NCBI GenBank assembly: GCA_900551965.1
Contig: URYF01000050.1
Span: 1 to 11,605, forward strand
Origin: an uncultured bacterium
GTDB taxonomy: Bacteria; Cyanobacteriota; Vampirovibrionia; Gastranaerophilales; Gastranaerophilaceae
Direction: 5' to 3'
Length of the DNA: 11,605 bases
The notes beneath the pieces were generated by a model that was not told where the DNA came from, searched no databases, and saw only the letters and a list, made by a program, of their open reading frames with translations. This document shows positions 6,225-11,605 of the stretch, piece by piece. The translations under genes and the position numbers were made by a program. The first letter of the stretch is position 1. Every line of letters begins with the position of its first letter.

Positions 6225-7826
6225 TTATACCTGCTGATTTTCTTTTGTAAATATTTTTTTAGGTTTTCTAATAACTGTTTCTTCAATGAAGAATACAAAT
6301 GGCAGTATAAATATGGCTGCAAGTGCAAAATATCTGAAAGTTTCTACATATCCCCATAAAGTGGCTTGCTGTTTAAGCATGCCGTATATTTGAGTTTGTG
6401 CCATATGTGTTGCCGTTGCTAAATCCGTATGACTTGTAAAACTACCAATCATTGCGTTTAATCTGTTGATATAAACTTCATTTGTATCATTTAATCCTTT
6501 AACCATCATCATTTGATGCATTTGAGAAAATCTTGAAATCATAGTTGTTGCAATAGATGTTCCTATTGCAGCTCCGGTATTTTTGAATAAATTCTGAACC
6601 CCTGCCGCATTAGTTTGGGAATGGTTAGGTAATGTTGCACAAGACACATTTGACAGCGGAACCATTGCAAGTATCATTCCAAGCCCGAAGGTGAAATTTG
6701 GGATTGTTATAGTTGCAAGAGAAATATTTGTGTTGATTTCTCCAAATAACATTCCGCCGATAGCCAAGATTATCAGCCCCGCAATGATTATTGGTTTTGC
6801 TCCGGTTTTTGGCATTAAAAGTCCAAATACAAAAGATGCCGCAAGACAGCCAAGTCCACGTGGAACCATTGAGATTCCGCTTAGAAATGACGTATAACCC
6901 ATCAAAGATTGAAGCATTGACGGTAAAATAGCTGCCGATGCCATCATAACACCCATTAAGACTACTTGACCAAGTGTTCCGAATACAAAATTATGGTTCT
7001 TTAATATAGATAAGTCAATAAGAGAATTTCCGGTTTTTCGCTTTTTTAGCTGAATTCTGATAAAGCAAATAAAAGAAAGCATTGAAATTGCAAAAGTTTT
7101 GCAGATCCATTCCGCGTGGAACCAGTCAGCATCGTTACCTTTGTCCAATACTATTTGTAATGTCAAAAGCCATATTGCAAGAAAAGCAAATCCTGCAAAA
7201 TCCATAGAAACCCCTTTTTGTTTACGAGAATAAGGAGGTTCTTCAATATATTTTCTTACGAGATATAAAGTCACTATTCCAAACGGTATGTTTATTAAAT
7301 ATATAAAAGGCCATGACCAATTTTCGGTAATCCAACCGCCTAAAGCCGGTCCCATAATAGGTGCCATTACAACTCCAAGTCCAAAAACAGCCATAGCGGT
7401 AGGCAGCTTTTCTTTTGGAAATATTTCAAAGATGATTGCCTGACCAATCGGCATAATTCCGCCTCCTCCGATACCTTGTAATATTCTTGCAAAAAGCATC
7501 ATTGGCATTGATGTTGCAAGACCACATAGGACTGAAGCAAGGGTAAATATAGTTATACTAAACAAAAAATATTGTTTACGTCCTACTAACTTGCTGAAAA
7601 AATCAACTGCAGGAATTACAATACCGCTTGCTACAAGATAACTTGTGATAATCCAGGTTGATTCATTATGGCTTATTGAAAATGTTCCCGCCATATAAGG
7701 AAGAGCAACATTTGATATTGTTTCGTCTAATGCAAACATAAATATAGAAAGCATTACCGGAATCATGGTAACCCAGGGGTTTATTTTAAAGCTCCACTCT
7801 TTTTCATCTGTAATTGTTTGTGTCAT
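6225..7826 (-). CDS. DHA2-family drug:H+ antiporter, EmrB/QacA type
   Basis: The 533-residue membrane protein has about 14 hydrophobic segments, usual for this subfamily. Signature motifs are plain: LDETISNVALP (33-43, motif D1), DFFSKLVGRKQYF (75-87, motif A), ARILQGIGGG (113-122, motif B) and GVVMAPIMGPALGG (151-164, antiporter motif C). Such proteins expel hydrophobic drugs or other compounds using the proton gradient, often with an EmrA membrane-fusion partner and TolC; neither is encoded in this window. The ATG at 7826 follows a modest AAAGG site. A promoter (7880-7908) and a palindrome at the transcription start (7857-7870) suggest repression by a ligand-responsive regulator that is not encoded here. 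The substrate is unknown. Confidence 0.93.
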   Translation of the reverse strand: MTQTITDEKEWSFKINPWVTMIPVMLSIFMFALDETISNVALPYMAGTFSISHNESTWIITSYLVASGIVIPAVDFFSKLVGRKQYFLFSITIFTLASVLCGLATSMPMMLFARILQGIGGGGIMPIGQAIIFEIFPKEKLPTAMAVFGLGVVMAPIMGPALGGWITENWSWPFIYLINIPFGIVTLYLVRKYIEEPPYSRKQKGVSMDFAGFAFLAIWLLTLQIVLDKGNDADWFHAEWICKTFAISMLSFICFIRIQLKKRKTGNSLIDLSILKNHNFVFGTLGQVVLMGVMMASAAILPSMLQSLMGYTSFLSGISMVPRGLGCLAASFVFGLLMPKTGAKPIIIAGLIILAIGGMLFGEINTNISLATITIPNFTFGLGMILAMVPLSNVSCATLPNHSQTNAAGVQNLFKNTGAAIGTSIATTMISRFSQMHQMMMVKGLNDTNEVYINRLNAMIGSFTSHTDLATATHMAQTQIYGMLKQQATLWGYVETFRYFALAAIFILPFVFFIEETVIRKPKKIFTKENQQV

Positions 7827-7856
7827 GTTTTCGGCCTTTATAAAATAATAAATAGG

Positions 7857-7870
7857 GTAGAAGTTTCTAC
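7857..7870. promoter_or_regulatory. Palindrome, candidate operator of the efflux gene
   Basis: GTAGAA and TTCTAC form a perfect six-base inverted repeat around GT. It lies nine to ten bases downstream of the predicted -10 box and about 30 bases before the ATG at 7826, so it covers the transcription start and first bases of the message. That is where TetR- or MarR-like repressors of efflux genes commonly bind. An mRNA hairpin is the alternative. Confidence 0.4.
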
Positions 7871-7879
7871 TCCGTTTTT

Positions 7880-7908
7880 ATTAAAATAGAAAAATTTTAA
7901 AAGCGCAA
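7880..7908 (-). promoter_or_regulatory. Candidate promoter of the efflux gene
   Basis: On the minus strand TTGCGC (7903-7908, -35, three of six) and TTTAAT (7880-7885, -10, five of six) are 17 bases apart. Transcription would start near 7873, beside the palindrome at 7857-7870. Confidence 0.35.
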
Positions 7909-7958
7909 GTGAAAATTATGTTTTTTTTACTCTATGTTAAGAAAATATTTTGATGAGG

Positions 7959-8516
7959 CTATTTATGATAAAGTTTCATCTTTAAGTAATCGCCCTGATG
8001 AATATAGAGTTCGTCCCCTTTTTCAATATATACCAGTGGAGAATTTTTGTAGGCGCAGCGCCCGCCTGAAGCCATTCTGGATTTGCCTTTTTCAGGATTT
8101 GCAAAGCCTTTGCCGAAATAAAAAAGTTGTGCAAATCCCGGAAGCATAATACCTGCCGCGCTGACAGCACCTTTTTGAGCTGCATTTTTTTTGTTCATTT
8201 TTTTATAAGGTGTAATTTTTGCGTGTAAATCTCTGCCTTTTCTGTCAGGAATATTCAAGTTTGTTGGGTGTACAACTACATATACGTTTCGTTTACCGCG
8301 TTTTGGTTCGGTAACTTTTTCAACACGTGAATTGATAACAGTACCTTGTTTAATCGTATATCCTTCTTTAACATCTTTGGTTTCAGCAGCTTTGAAGGTT
8401 AAATTGCTTTGAGGTTTTGTGCTTGAAAAGCTGCTCATGCTTTGAACAATTATTGTCTTTGCAAATACCGGCGATGATAATGCTAAACAAACCATTATTA
8501 GTAAAAACTTTTTCAT
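7959..8516 (-). CDS. Small exported protein of unknown function
   Basis: The start is set to the ATG at 8516, which has AGGAGG eight bases upstream; the in-frame GTG at 8522 would sit only two bases from that site. The 185 residues begin with a signal peptide (MKKFLLIM, cleavage after SPVFA at 19). Residues 53-67 (YTIKQGTVINSRVEK) recall the IPAGTILPVKLN segment of the SLH protein's C-terminal domain. Residues 115-138 are hydrophobic and glycine-rich (AVSAAGIMLPGFAQLFYFG), possibly a membrane hairpin. The end (VYIEKGDELYIHQGDYLKMKL) looks like a final beta pair. An envelope role is inferred. It lies upstream of the efflux pump on the same strand with 132 bases between and a separate promoter for the pump. 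No family is recognised with confidence. Confidence 0.8.
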   Translation of the reverse strand: MKKFLLIMVCLALSSPVFAKTIIVQSMSSFSSTKPQSNLTFKAAETKDVKEGYTIKQGTVINSRVEKVTEPKRGKRNVYVVVHPTNLNIPDRKGRDLHAKITPYKKMNKKNAAQKGAVSAAGIMLPGFAQLFYFGKGFANPEKGKSRMASGGRCAYKNSPLVYIEKGDELYIHQGDYLKMKLYHK

Positions 8517-8524
8517 AAACACAA

Positions 8525-8530
8525 CCTCCT
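8525..8530 (-). promoter_or_regulatory. Shine-Dalgarno site that decides the start at 8516
   Basis: AGGAGG on the minus strand is separated by eight bases from the ATG at 8516. This spacing is normal for the ATG and excludes the GTG at 8522. Confidence 0.7.
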
Positions 8531-8544
8531 AATTTAATAATTCT

Positions 8545-8573
8545 ATTATAGTACAAAACAAAATAATAATCGA
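8545..8573 (-). promoter_or_regulatory. Predicted promoter of the small exported protein
   Basis: A perfect TATAAT (8545-8550, minus strand) has a weak -35 box TCGATT (8568-8573, three of six) 17 bases upstream. The start would fall near 8538, with a leader of about 22 bases containing the AGGAGG site. Confidence 0.5.
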
Positions 8574-8617
8574 GTTTGAAATTTTGGGAGTTATATAAAT
8601 GTTTCCACCAACATTAT

Positions 8618-8715
8618 CGTCATTGCGAGAAAATCTATGATTTTCGAAGCAATCCAGTATTATTTTGGGATTGAATAAAAATTTCCGGACTGCTTCGCTG
8701 CTGCTTGCAGTGATG
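8618..8715. repeat. Imperfect palindromic interspersed repeat (about 98 bases)
   Basis: The left arm holds CGTCATTGCGAG (8618-8629) and CGAAGCAATCCAG (8645-8657). The right arm holds CCGGACTGCTTCGCTG (8685-8700) and CTTGCAGTGATG (8704-8715). The arms are imperfect reverse complements of one another. Inside the left arm GAAAATC/GATTTTC forms a seven-base stem (8629-8645). The core, GTCATTGCGAG plus GAAGCAATCC, is a widespread type of small non-coding palindromic element that I know from many AT-rich bacterial genomes. It lies between two minus-strand genes and holds no gene; the apparent reading frame through it is an accident. Flanking target duplications are not visible. Confidence 0.65.
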
Positions 8716-8769
8716 TGCATTTTTTTATTTAGTGAAATTTGGTATATAGTCTCGAAATTTTAATACGTT

Positions 8770-9546
8770 TTAAATTATATTTTTTAATTCTAATATTATC
8801 TCATCTAAGATTTCGATAGTTTTATTGTTAGGCCGGGAAAGTAACTTTAAAAGGTTTTCTTCAAAGTTTTTGGGTAAACTGTTACAATTCTTTTTTGCAA
8901 AGTTTATCAGTCTCTTTTCTCCGGGATGAAGTGTTTCATTTAATGCAAAAATAATATCAAAATAACTTGCAATAAACGCTGATATTCTATGATTTATGCT
9001 AATTATATCATTTCGTTTTATGGCTTTTTGTATTTGTTCATAATAAGATGCAAACGGCTTGTCCTTTATTAGCATAAAGTTTCTTTTTATAATATTTTCT
9101 TTCAGTCTTTGAGGATAAGGCTTAGTTAATTTATCTTGAAGATTTTTGAGCCAATTATTGGGGTCATATATGATTTCAAAGTTTTTTAAAGTGTATAGAA
9201 AACAAGTCGTATATCCGTTTGAGGGATAATGTTTTTCCCAGACATTTTTGATTGAGTTTTCAAACCAAGTTGTATTCCAATACATAACATCTAATTGTTG
9301 ATTTATACAATCAACTAAAAATTCATCACCGGATCCAAAGTATTCTCCGCCAATTTCGGCTTTTGTTGAATATTTTTGTATTAATTTGGCTCTTTTTTCT
9401 ATTGGTATATCTTTTTTAACAAATATATAAACATCTATATCCGAGATATTATCAGATGTTTTAGCACTTGAAGAGCCGCCTATTGCAATTGCCTTGACCT
9501 CATTGAACATGGTATAGTTATTAATTATTTCTTGTATGCATTTCAT
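8770..9546 (-). CDS. Nucleotidyltransferase-fold protein (NTP_transf_2 with helical C-terminal domain)
   Basis: The 258 residues start with a polymerase-beta-like nucleotidyltransferase domain. GGSSSAKT (23-30) is the glycine-serine helix that holds the triphosphate, Asp36 and Asp38 in SDIDVYIF are the metal-binding pair, and Asp86 in QQLDVMYW is the third carboxylate, so the active site looks complete. Residues 110-258 form a mostly helical domain (YTTCFLYTLKNFEIIYDP, then HRISAFIASYFDIIFALNETLHPGEKR) resembling the DUF4037-type tail found on many bacterial nucleotidyltransferases. Some relatives adenylylate antibiotics, others small molecules or proteins; the substrate cannot be read here. 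The ATG at 9546 has GAGG nine bases upstream. It diverges from the orphan gene at 9719. Confidence 0.85.
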   Translation of the reverse strand: MKCIQEIINNYTMFNEVKAIAIGGSSSAKTSDNISDIDVYIFVKKDIPIEKRAKLIQKYSTKAEIGGEYFGSGDEFLVDCINQQLDVMYWNTTWFENSIKNVWEKHYPSNGYTTCFLYTLKNFEIIYDPNNWLKNLQDKLTKPYPQRLKENIIKRNFMLIKDKPFASYYEQIQKAIKRNDIISINHRISAFIASYFDIIFALNETLHPGEKRLINFAKKNCNSLPKNFEENLLKLLSRPNNKTIEILDEIILELKNII

Positions 9547-9584
9547 ATTATCAGTCCTCGCATATAATGATAACTAAAAAACAT

Positions 9585-9600
9585 CAAAGTCCGTACTTTG
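9585..9600. promoter_or_regulatory. Inverted repeat between the nucleotidyltransferase and the orphan gene
   Basis: CAAAGT and ACTTTG form six-base arms around CCGT. The element lies about 40 bases upstream of the nucleotidyltransferase ATG, in the gap between two divergent genes. A direct repeat of ATGTTTGTAA follows at 9606-9625. An operator acting on one or both genes is possible but unsupported otherwise. Confidence 0.3.
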
Positions 9601-9705
9601 TGCTTATGTTTGTAAATGTTTGTAAAAAGTTGTGTTTTTTAGCGTAATATTAGCAATTTTATTTATGTTCGCTCTTATTAAATATGGTATATGCTGCTAT
9701 AAGTT

Positions 9706-9709
9706 AGGA
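9706..9709 (+). promoter_or_regulatory. Ribosome site that decides the start at 9719
   Basis: AGGA stands nine bases before the ATG at 9719. Upstream in-frame candidates, GTG at 9632 and ATG at 9665, have no purine-rich site at a usable distance. An extended -10-like TGGTATATG (9685-9693) just before it would start a message too late for either upstream codon. Confidence 0.5.
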
Positions 9710-9718
9710 AATAATGGA

Positions 9719-10276
9719 ATGAAAGTAAATTTATTAGTGAAAAATCTTTGGAAATTTGCAGCCGGAGAATCTGCACCTTATGGTAAACAAGTAGGAAAAA
9801 CAGCGGCAGATGGAGCTAAAACATATTTAAAAAAAGATACATTTACCTGTGTAAATGCAGATGGCTCTATACGAAAAACTGTACAACGTATTAAATCTCC
9901 TAATTCCACATTTTACAATATAAATATTCCTATGCAGACTGATGATGGGGTTGTTGGTATTTCAAAGACAGTAGATATTAATAAATTAAATGGAATAATA
10001 AAAAAGCTAACATGTAAAACAGTTTGTGATAAAGGTATATATCGCAATATTCCGATAGAGGCTGTTAATTTAGCAAAAACAAATGAGGGTGTATTTAAGC
10101 TTCGTGCAACAGATAAATCTCCGCAAAAAGGTCCGTATGTTGATGTATTCAGCTCTACCGGATTAGGCAACTGGCAGTATTTTATTGATGGAAAACCGGT
10201 TGAAAGATCTGCGGAATTCTTTCCTCAGCTTAAAAAATCAGGTAATACTGCTCAGGTTGAATTATTTTTATATTAG
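9719..10276 (+). CDS. Orphan 186-residue-class protein, function unknown
   Basis: From the ATG at 9719 the product has 185 residues (MKVNLLVKNLWKF...). The frame extends back to a GTG at 9632, which would add 29 residues including a hydrophobic stretch (VILAILFMFALIKYGICCY). With that start the protein would have an N-terminal membrane anchor; the ribosome site favours the shorter form. I recognise no family. The body is basic and alternates short predicted strands, with TYLKKDTFTCVNADGS at about 36-51 and IDGKPVERSAEFFPQL near the end. It closes with QVELFLY, sharing the last three residues with the protein at 10501. It lies 224 bases before that gene on the same strand. Confidence 0.65.
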   Translation: MKVNLLVKNLWKFAAGESAPYGKQVGKTAADGAKTYLKKDTFTCVNADGSIRKTVQRIKSPNSTFYNINIPMQTDDGVVGISKTVDINKLNGIIKKLTCKTVCDKGIYRNIPIEAVNLAKTNEGVFKLRATDKSPQKGPYVDVFSSTGLGNWQYFIDGKPVERSAEFFPQLKKSGNTAQVELFLY

Positions 10277-10340
10277 TAACGCTGCAACATAGGTCGGAGT
10301 TGCTAATTTAATAATTTAAAATTTGTATTTGGGTTTTTAT

Positions 10341-10368
10341 ACAATTCTATATAATTGTAAATAATTGT
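10341..10368 (+). repeat. Short inverted and direct repeats between two orphan genes
   Basis: ACAATT (10341-10346) and AATTGT (10353-10358) form an inverted repeat around CTATAT, and ATAATTGT recurs ten bases later (10361-10368). The helical spacing could suit a DNA-binding protein, but low-complexity AT sequence is an adequate explanation. Otherwise the 224-base gap shows no gene and no hairpin terminator. Confidence 0.25.
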
Positions 10369-10500
10369 GAAGTATAGTTTAAAATAGTTTAATGTCTCTT
10401 GTAGTCTGCGATATGTCCAATTTTTAGATCGGTTCATTGGCAATTTTTGCAAATAAAAAACTTTATATAAGGGAGGATTATAAAATTAAAGGGGAAATTT

Positions 10501-11490
10501 ATGGTATCAGAAATTGGTTTAGTTGATGTTAACGTTTTTGTTAAGGGAAAAGCACAACTTATAAAAATGGAAAAAGGTGTTGCATTTGAAAATAATGGCG
10601 GTAAATATTTGCTTAATGAAAAAGGTCAATTGACTGTATTTGATAAGAAAAATAATAAATGGAAAAATGCCGATGCAATCAAAATGAATGAGTATCAGTA
10701 CAAAGCTTTTTTGAATGTTGCAAATAATGATAAAGATGCTAAAACTTATACAAAAGCTGATGTTAAAAAGTCTATCGAACTGTTTAAGGCTGGTAAGTTT
10801 ACGGAAGATATGTCAAAGGGTTTACCTAACGGTTACAAAATTGAAAAAGGCTCGCAGCATAGAACTCAGAGTTCAGTTGAAGCTAAAGTAACTAATAATA
10901 AAGGCAGTGAAGCAATTTTAAAATTTTCGATAGATAAAAATACGACTAAGCCTGCAACAATAAATACAACTCATGCAAATGCCGATGAAAATACTGTTGT
11001 CCGTACGGAAAAAACATATGACGGTTGGACAGAGGGCTATAATAAATATGGACAACGTATTTCTTCTAAGGGTACTATTTCTACATATAAATATGAATAT
11101 CGTAATAAAACAGATAAAAAACCATCTACAATAATCTTAGATCAAGATTGTGGGGAGGGGCGATGGGCTCACCAAGAGGTAAGGAATATTCAACGAGATA
11201 AAGATGGATATGTTGTAAGTTGTGATATGATTACAAATAGGGATGAAGCACACGAATCTCTATCCAATTTTGAGACTTATGATAATTATACCGCAGTAAG
11301 AATAAAAAATGATAAAGTGTACTCGATTGTTACTGATATAAAAGATAGAAAGAATTGGCAGCAAATGCTGAATAAGAGTAATGTCCCAATATTTGACTCG
11401 GAAACCGTTGCTTATTATATGCTGAGGCACCTAGGAGTTTATGTTACAGATGACGGAACAGGATATAGATTCGATCCCTTCCTTTATTAA
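10501..11490 (+). CDS. Orphan 329-residue protein, function unknown
   Basis: The ATG at 10501 has GGGG six bases upstream. No family is recognised and there is no signal peptide or membrane segment. Residues 1-60 look beta-rich with repeated short strands and Gly/Asn turns (KGVAFENNGGKYLLNEKG). Residues 68-97 (AFLNVANNDKDAKTYTKADV, then KKSIELFKAGKF) have a helix-loop-helix flavour with a degenerate EF-hand-like loop lacking several calcium ligands. Residues 110-290 are polar, rich in Lys, Asn, Thr and Asp with many predicted strands. The end reads GYRFDPFLY. It is followed within 50 bases by a strong hairpin terminator, so it ends its transcript. Composition suits an accessory surface or effector-like protein, but this is guesswork. 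Confidence 0.75.
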   Translation: MVSEIGLVDVNVFVKGKAQLIKMEKGVAFENNGGKYLLNEKGQLTVFDKKNNKWKNADAIKMNEYQYKAFLNVANNDKDAKTYTKADVKKSIELFKAGKFTEDMSKGLPNGYKIEKGSQHRTQSSVEAKVTNNKGSEAILKFSIDKNTTKPATINTTHANADENTVVRTEKTYDGWTEGYNKYGQRISSKGTISTYKYEYRNKTDKKPSTIILDQDCGEGRWAHQEVRNIQRDKDGYVVSCDMITNRDEAHESLSNFETYDNYTAVRIKNDKVYSIVTDIKDRKNWQQMLNKSNVPIFDSETVAYYMLRHLGVYVTDDGTGYRFDPFLY

Positions 11491-11507
11491 ATAAAACTAA
11501 TTTGCCA

Positions 11508-11536
11508 AAAACCCGTTGATTTTATCAACGGGTTTT
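11508..11536 (+). terminator. Rho-independent terminator of the 10501 gene
   Basis: CCCGTTGAT (11512-11520) pairs perfectly with ATCAACGGG (11524-11532) around a TTT loop, extended by AAAA/TTTT flanks. The stem ends in a T-run on the plus strand and starts 21 bases after the stop at 11490. The A-run side means it may also act on minus-strand transcripts. Confidence 0.85.
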
Positions 11537-11545
11537 ATAAGTAAT

Positions 11546-11570
11546 AAAAAAAGACTCCAGAAGGAGTCTT
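11546..11570 (-). terminator. Rho-independent terminator of the partial tRNA
   Basis: On the minus strand AAGACTCC and GGAGTCTT form a perfect eight-base stem around TTCT, followed by a seven-base T-run. It begins five bases after the encoded CCA of the tRNA at the window edge. Confidence 0.85.
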
Positions 11571-11575
11571 AAAAG

Positions 11576-11605
11576 TGGTGGGCAGGGGTGGATTCGAACC
11601 ACCGA
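11576..11605 (-). tRNA. 3' part of a tRNA, probably tRNA-Tyr, cut by the window edge
   Basis: The minus strand shows a complete T arm (GGTGG, loop TTCGAAT, CCACC), the 3' acceptor strand CCTGCCC, discriminator A and an encoded CCA. The matching acceptor 5' strand would be GGGCAGG, typical of cyanobacterial-type tRNA-Tyr. The anticodon lies beyond base 11605, so the identity is only a suggestion. Encoded CCA contrasts with tRNA-Ala at 6141, which lacks it. Confidence 0.85.

Noticed and set aside
5748..6328. Minus-strand open frames across tcdA and the tRNA
   Set aside because: They are antisense to tcdA or run through the tRNA-Ala gene, so they are accidental.
7934..8149. Plus-strand frame of 71 codons
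   Set aside because: It is antisense to the exported protein at 7959-8516, which has a signal peptide and strong ribosome site.
8520..8522. GTG as start of the small exported protein
   Set aside because: It is only two bases from AGGAGG; the ATG at 8516 has normal spacing and a cleaner signal peptide.
8529..8720. Minus-strand frame of 63 codons
   Set aside because: It is a translation of the palindromic repeat and the promoter region upstream of 8516.
9606..9625. Tandem ATGTTTGTAA repeat as the start of a CRISPR or iteron array
   Set aside because: There are only two ten-base copies with no spacers and no associated gene.
10708..10790. EF-hand or dockerin-like calcium loop (NNDKDAKTYTKAD) in the protein at 10501
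   Set aside because: Several ligand positions and the central Gly are not met, so it is mentioned only as a resemblance.

Overview
The window is an AT-rich bacterial chromosome segment, and all gene starts look bacterial. It encodes an envelope of diderm type: an S-layer-homology (SLH) protein, an MlaA/VacJ outer-membrane lipid protein and an EmrB/QacA-type exporter. SLH-anchored envelope proteins together with MlaA in a low-GC genome, plus many orphan proteins with short conserved-looking N-termini, best fit a non-photosynthetic cyanobacterial relative of the Gastranaerophilales/Melainabacteria type from an animal gut. This placement is inference from gene content; no rRNA or marker gene is present.

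Layout. Bases 1-1135 (minus) hold most of a secreted SLH protein whose 3' end lies beyond the left edge. It diverges from an orphan 235-residue protein (1317-2024, plus). Next come three plus-strand genes that may be read together: a 704-residue fusion of MlaA to an alpha/beta-hydrolase (2151-4265), a 334-residue HEFQH putative zinc peptidase (4354-5358) and the tRNA-modifying ThiF-family enzyme TcdA (5404-6126). Facing them on the minus strand are tRNA-Ala(GGC) (6141-6213), 11 bases after the stop of a 14-TM DHA2 efflux pump (6225-7826). The pump has a palindrome at its predicted transcription start. Upstream of it is a small exported protein (7959-8516). Bases 8618-8715 form an imperfect palindromic interspersed repeat. 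A minus-strand nucleotidyltransferase (8770-9546) then diverges from two orphan plus-strand proteins (9719-10276 and 10501-11490) that share a C-terminal Phe-Leu-Tyr. The window ends with two strong hairpin terminators and the 3' end of another minus-strand tRNA, probably tRNA-Tyr.

How the genes relate. Most of the window is envelope biology plus housekeeping. The standout is the MlaA-hydrolase fusion. In Enterobacteria MlaA extracts misplaced phospholipids from the outer leaflet of the outer membrane, while the separate phospholipase PldA degrades them. Here a lipid-channel domain and a serine-hydrolase domain with a visible GTSFG nucleophile elbow and candidate Asp and His sit on one exported chain. 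This suggests a single-protein extract-and-hydrolyse device. No gene-free stretch exceeds 300 bases; the longest (8517-8769) holds a promoter and the palindromic repeat.
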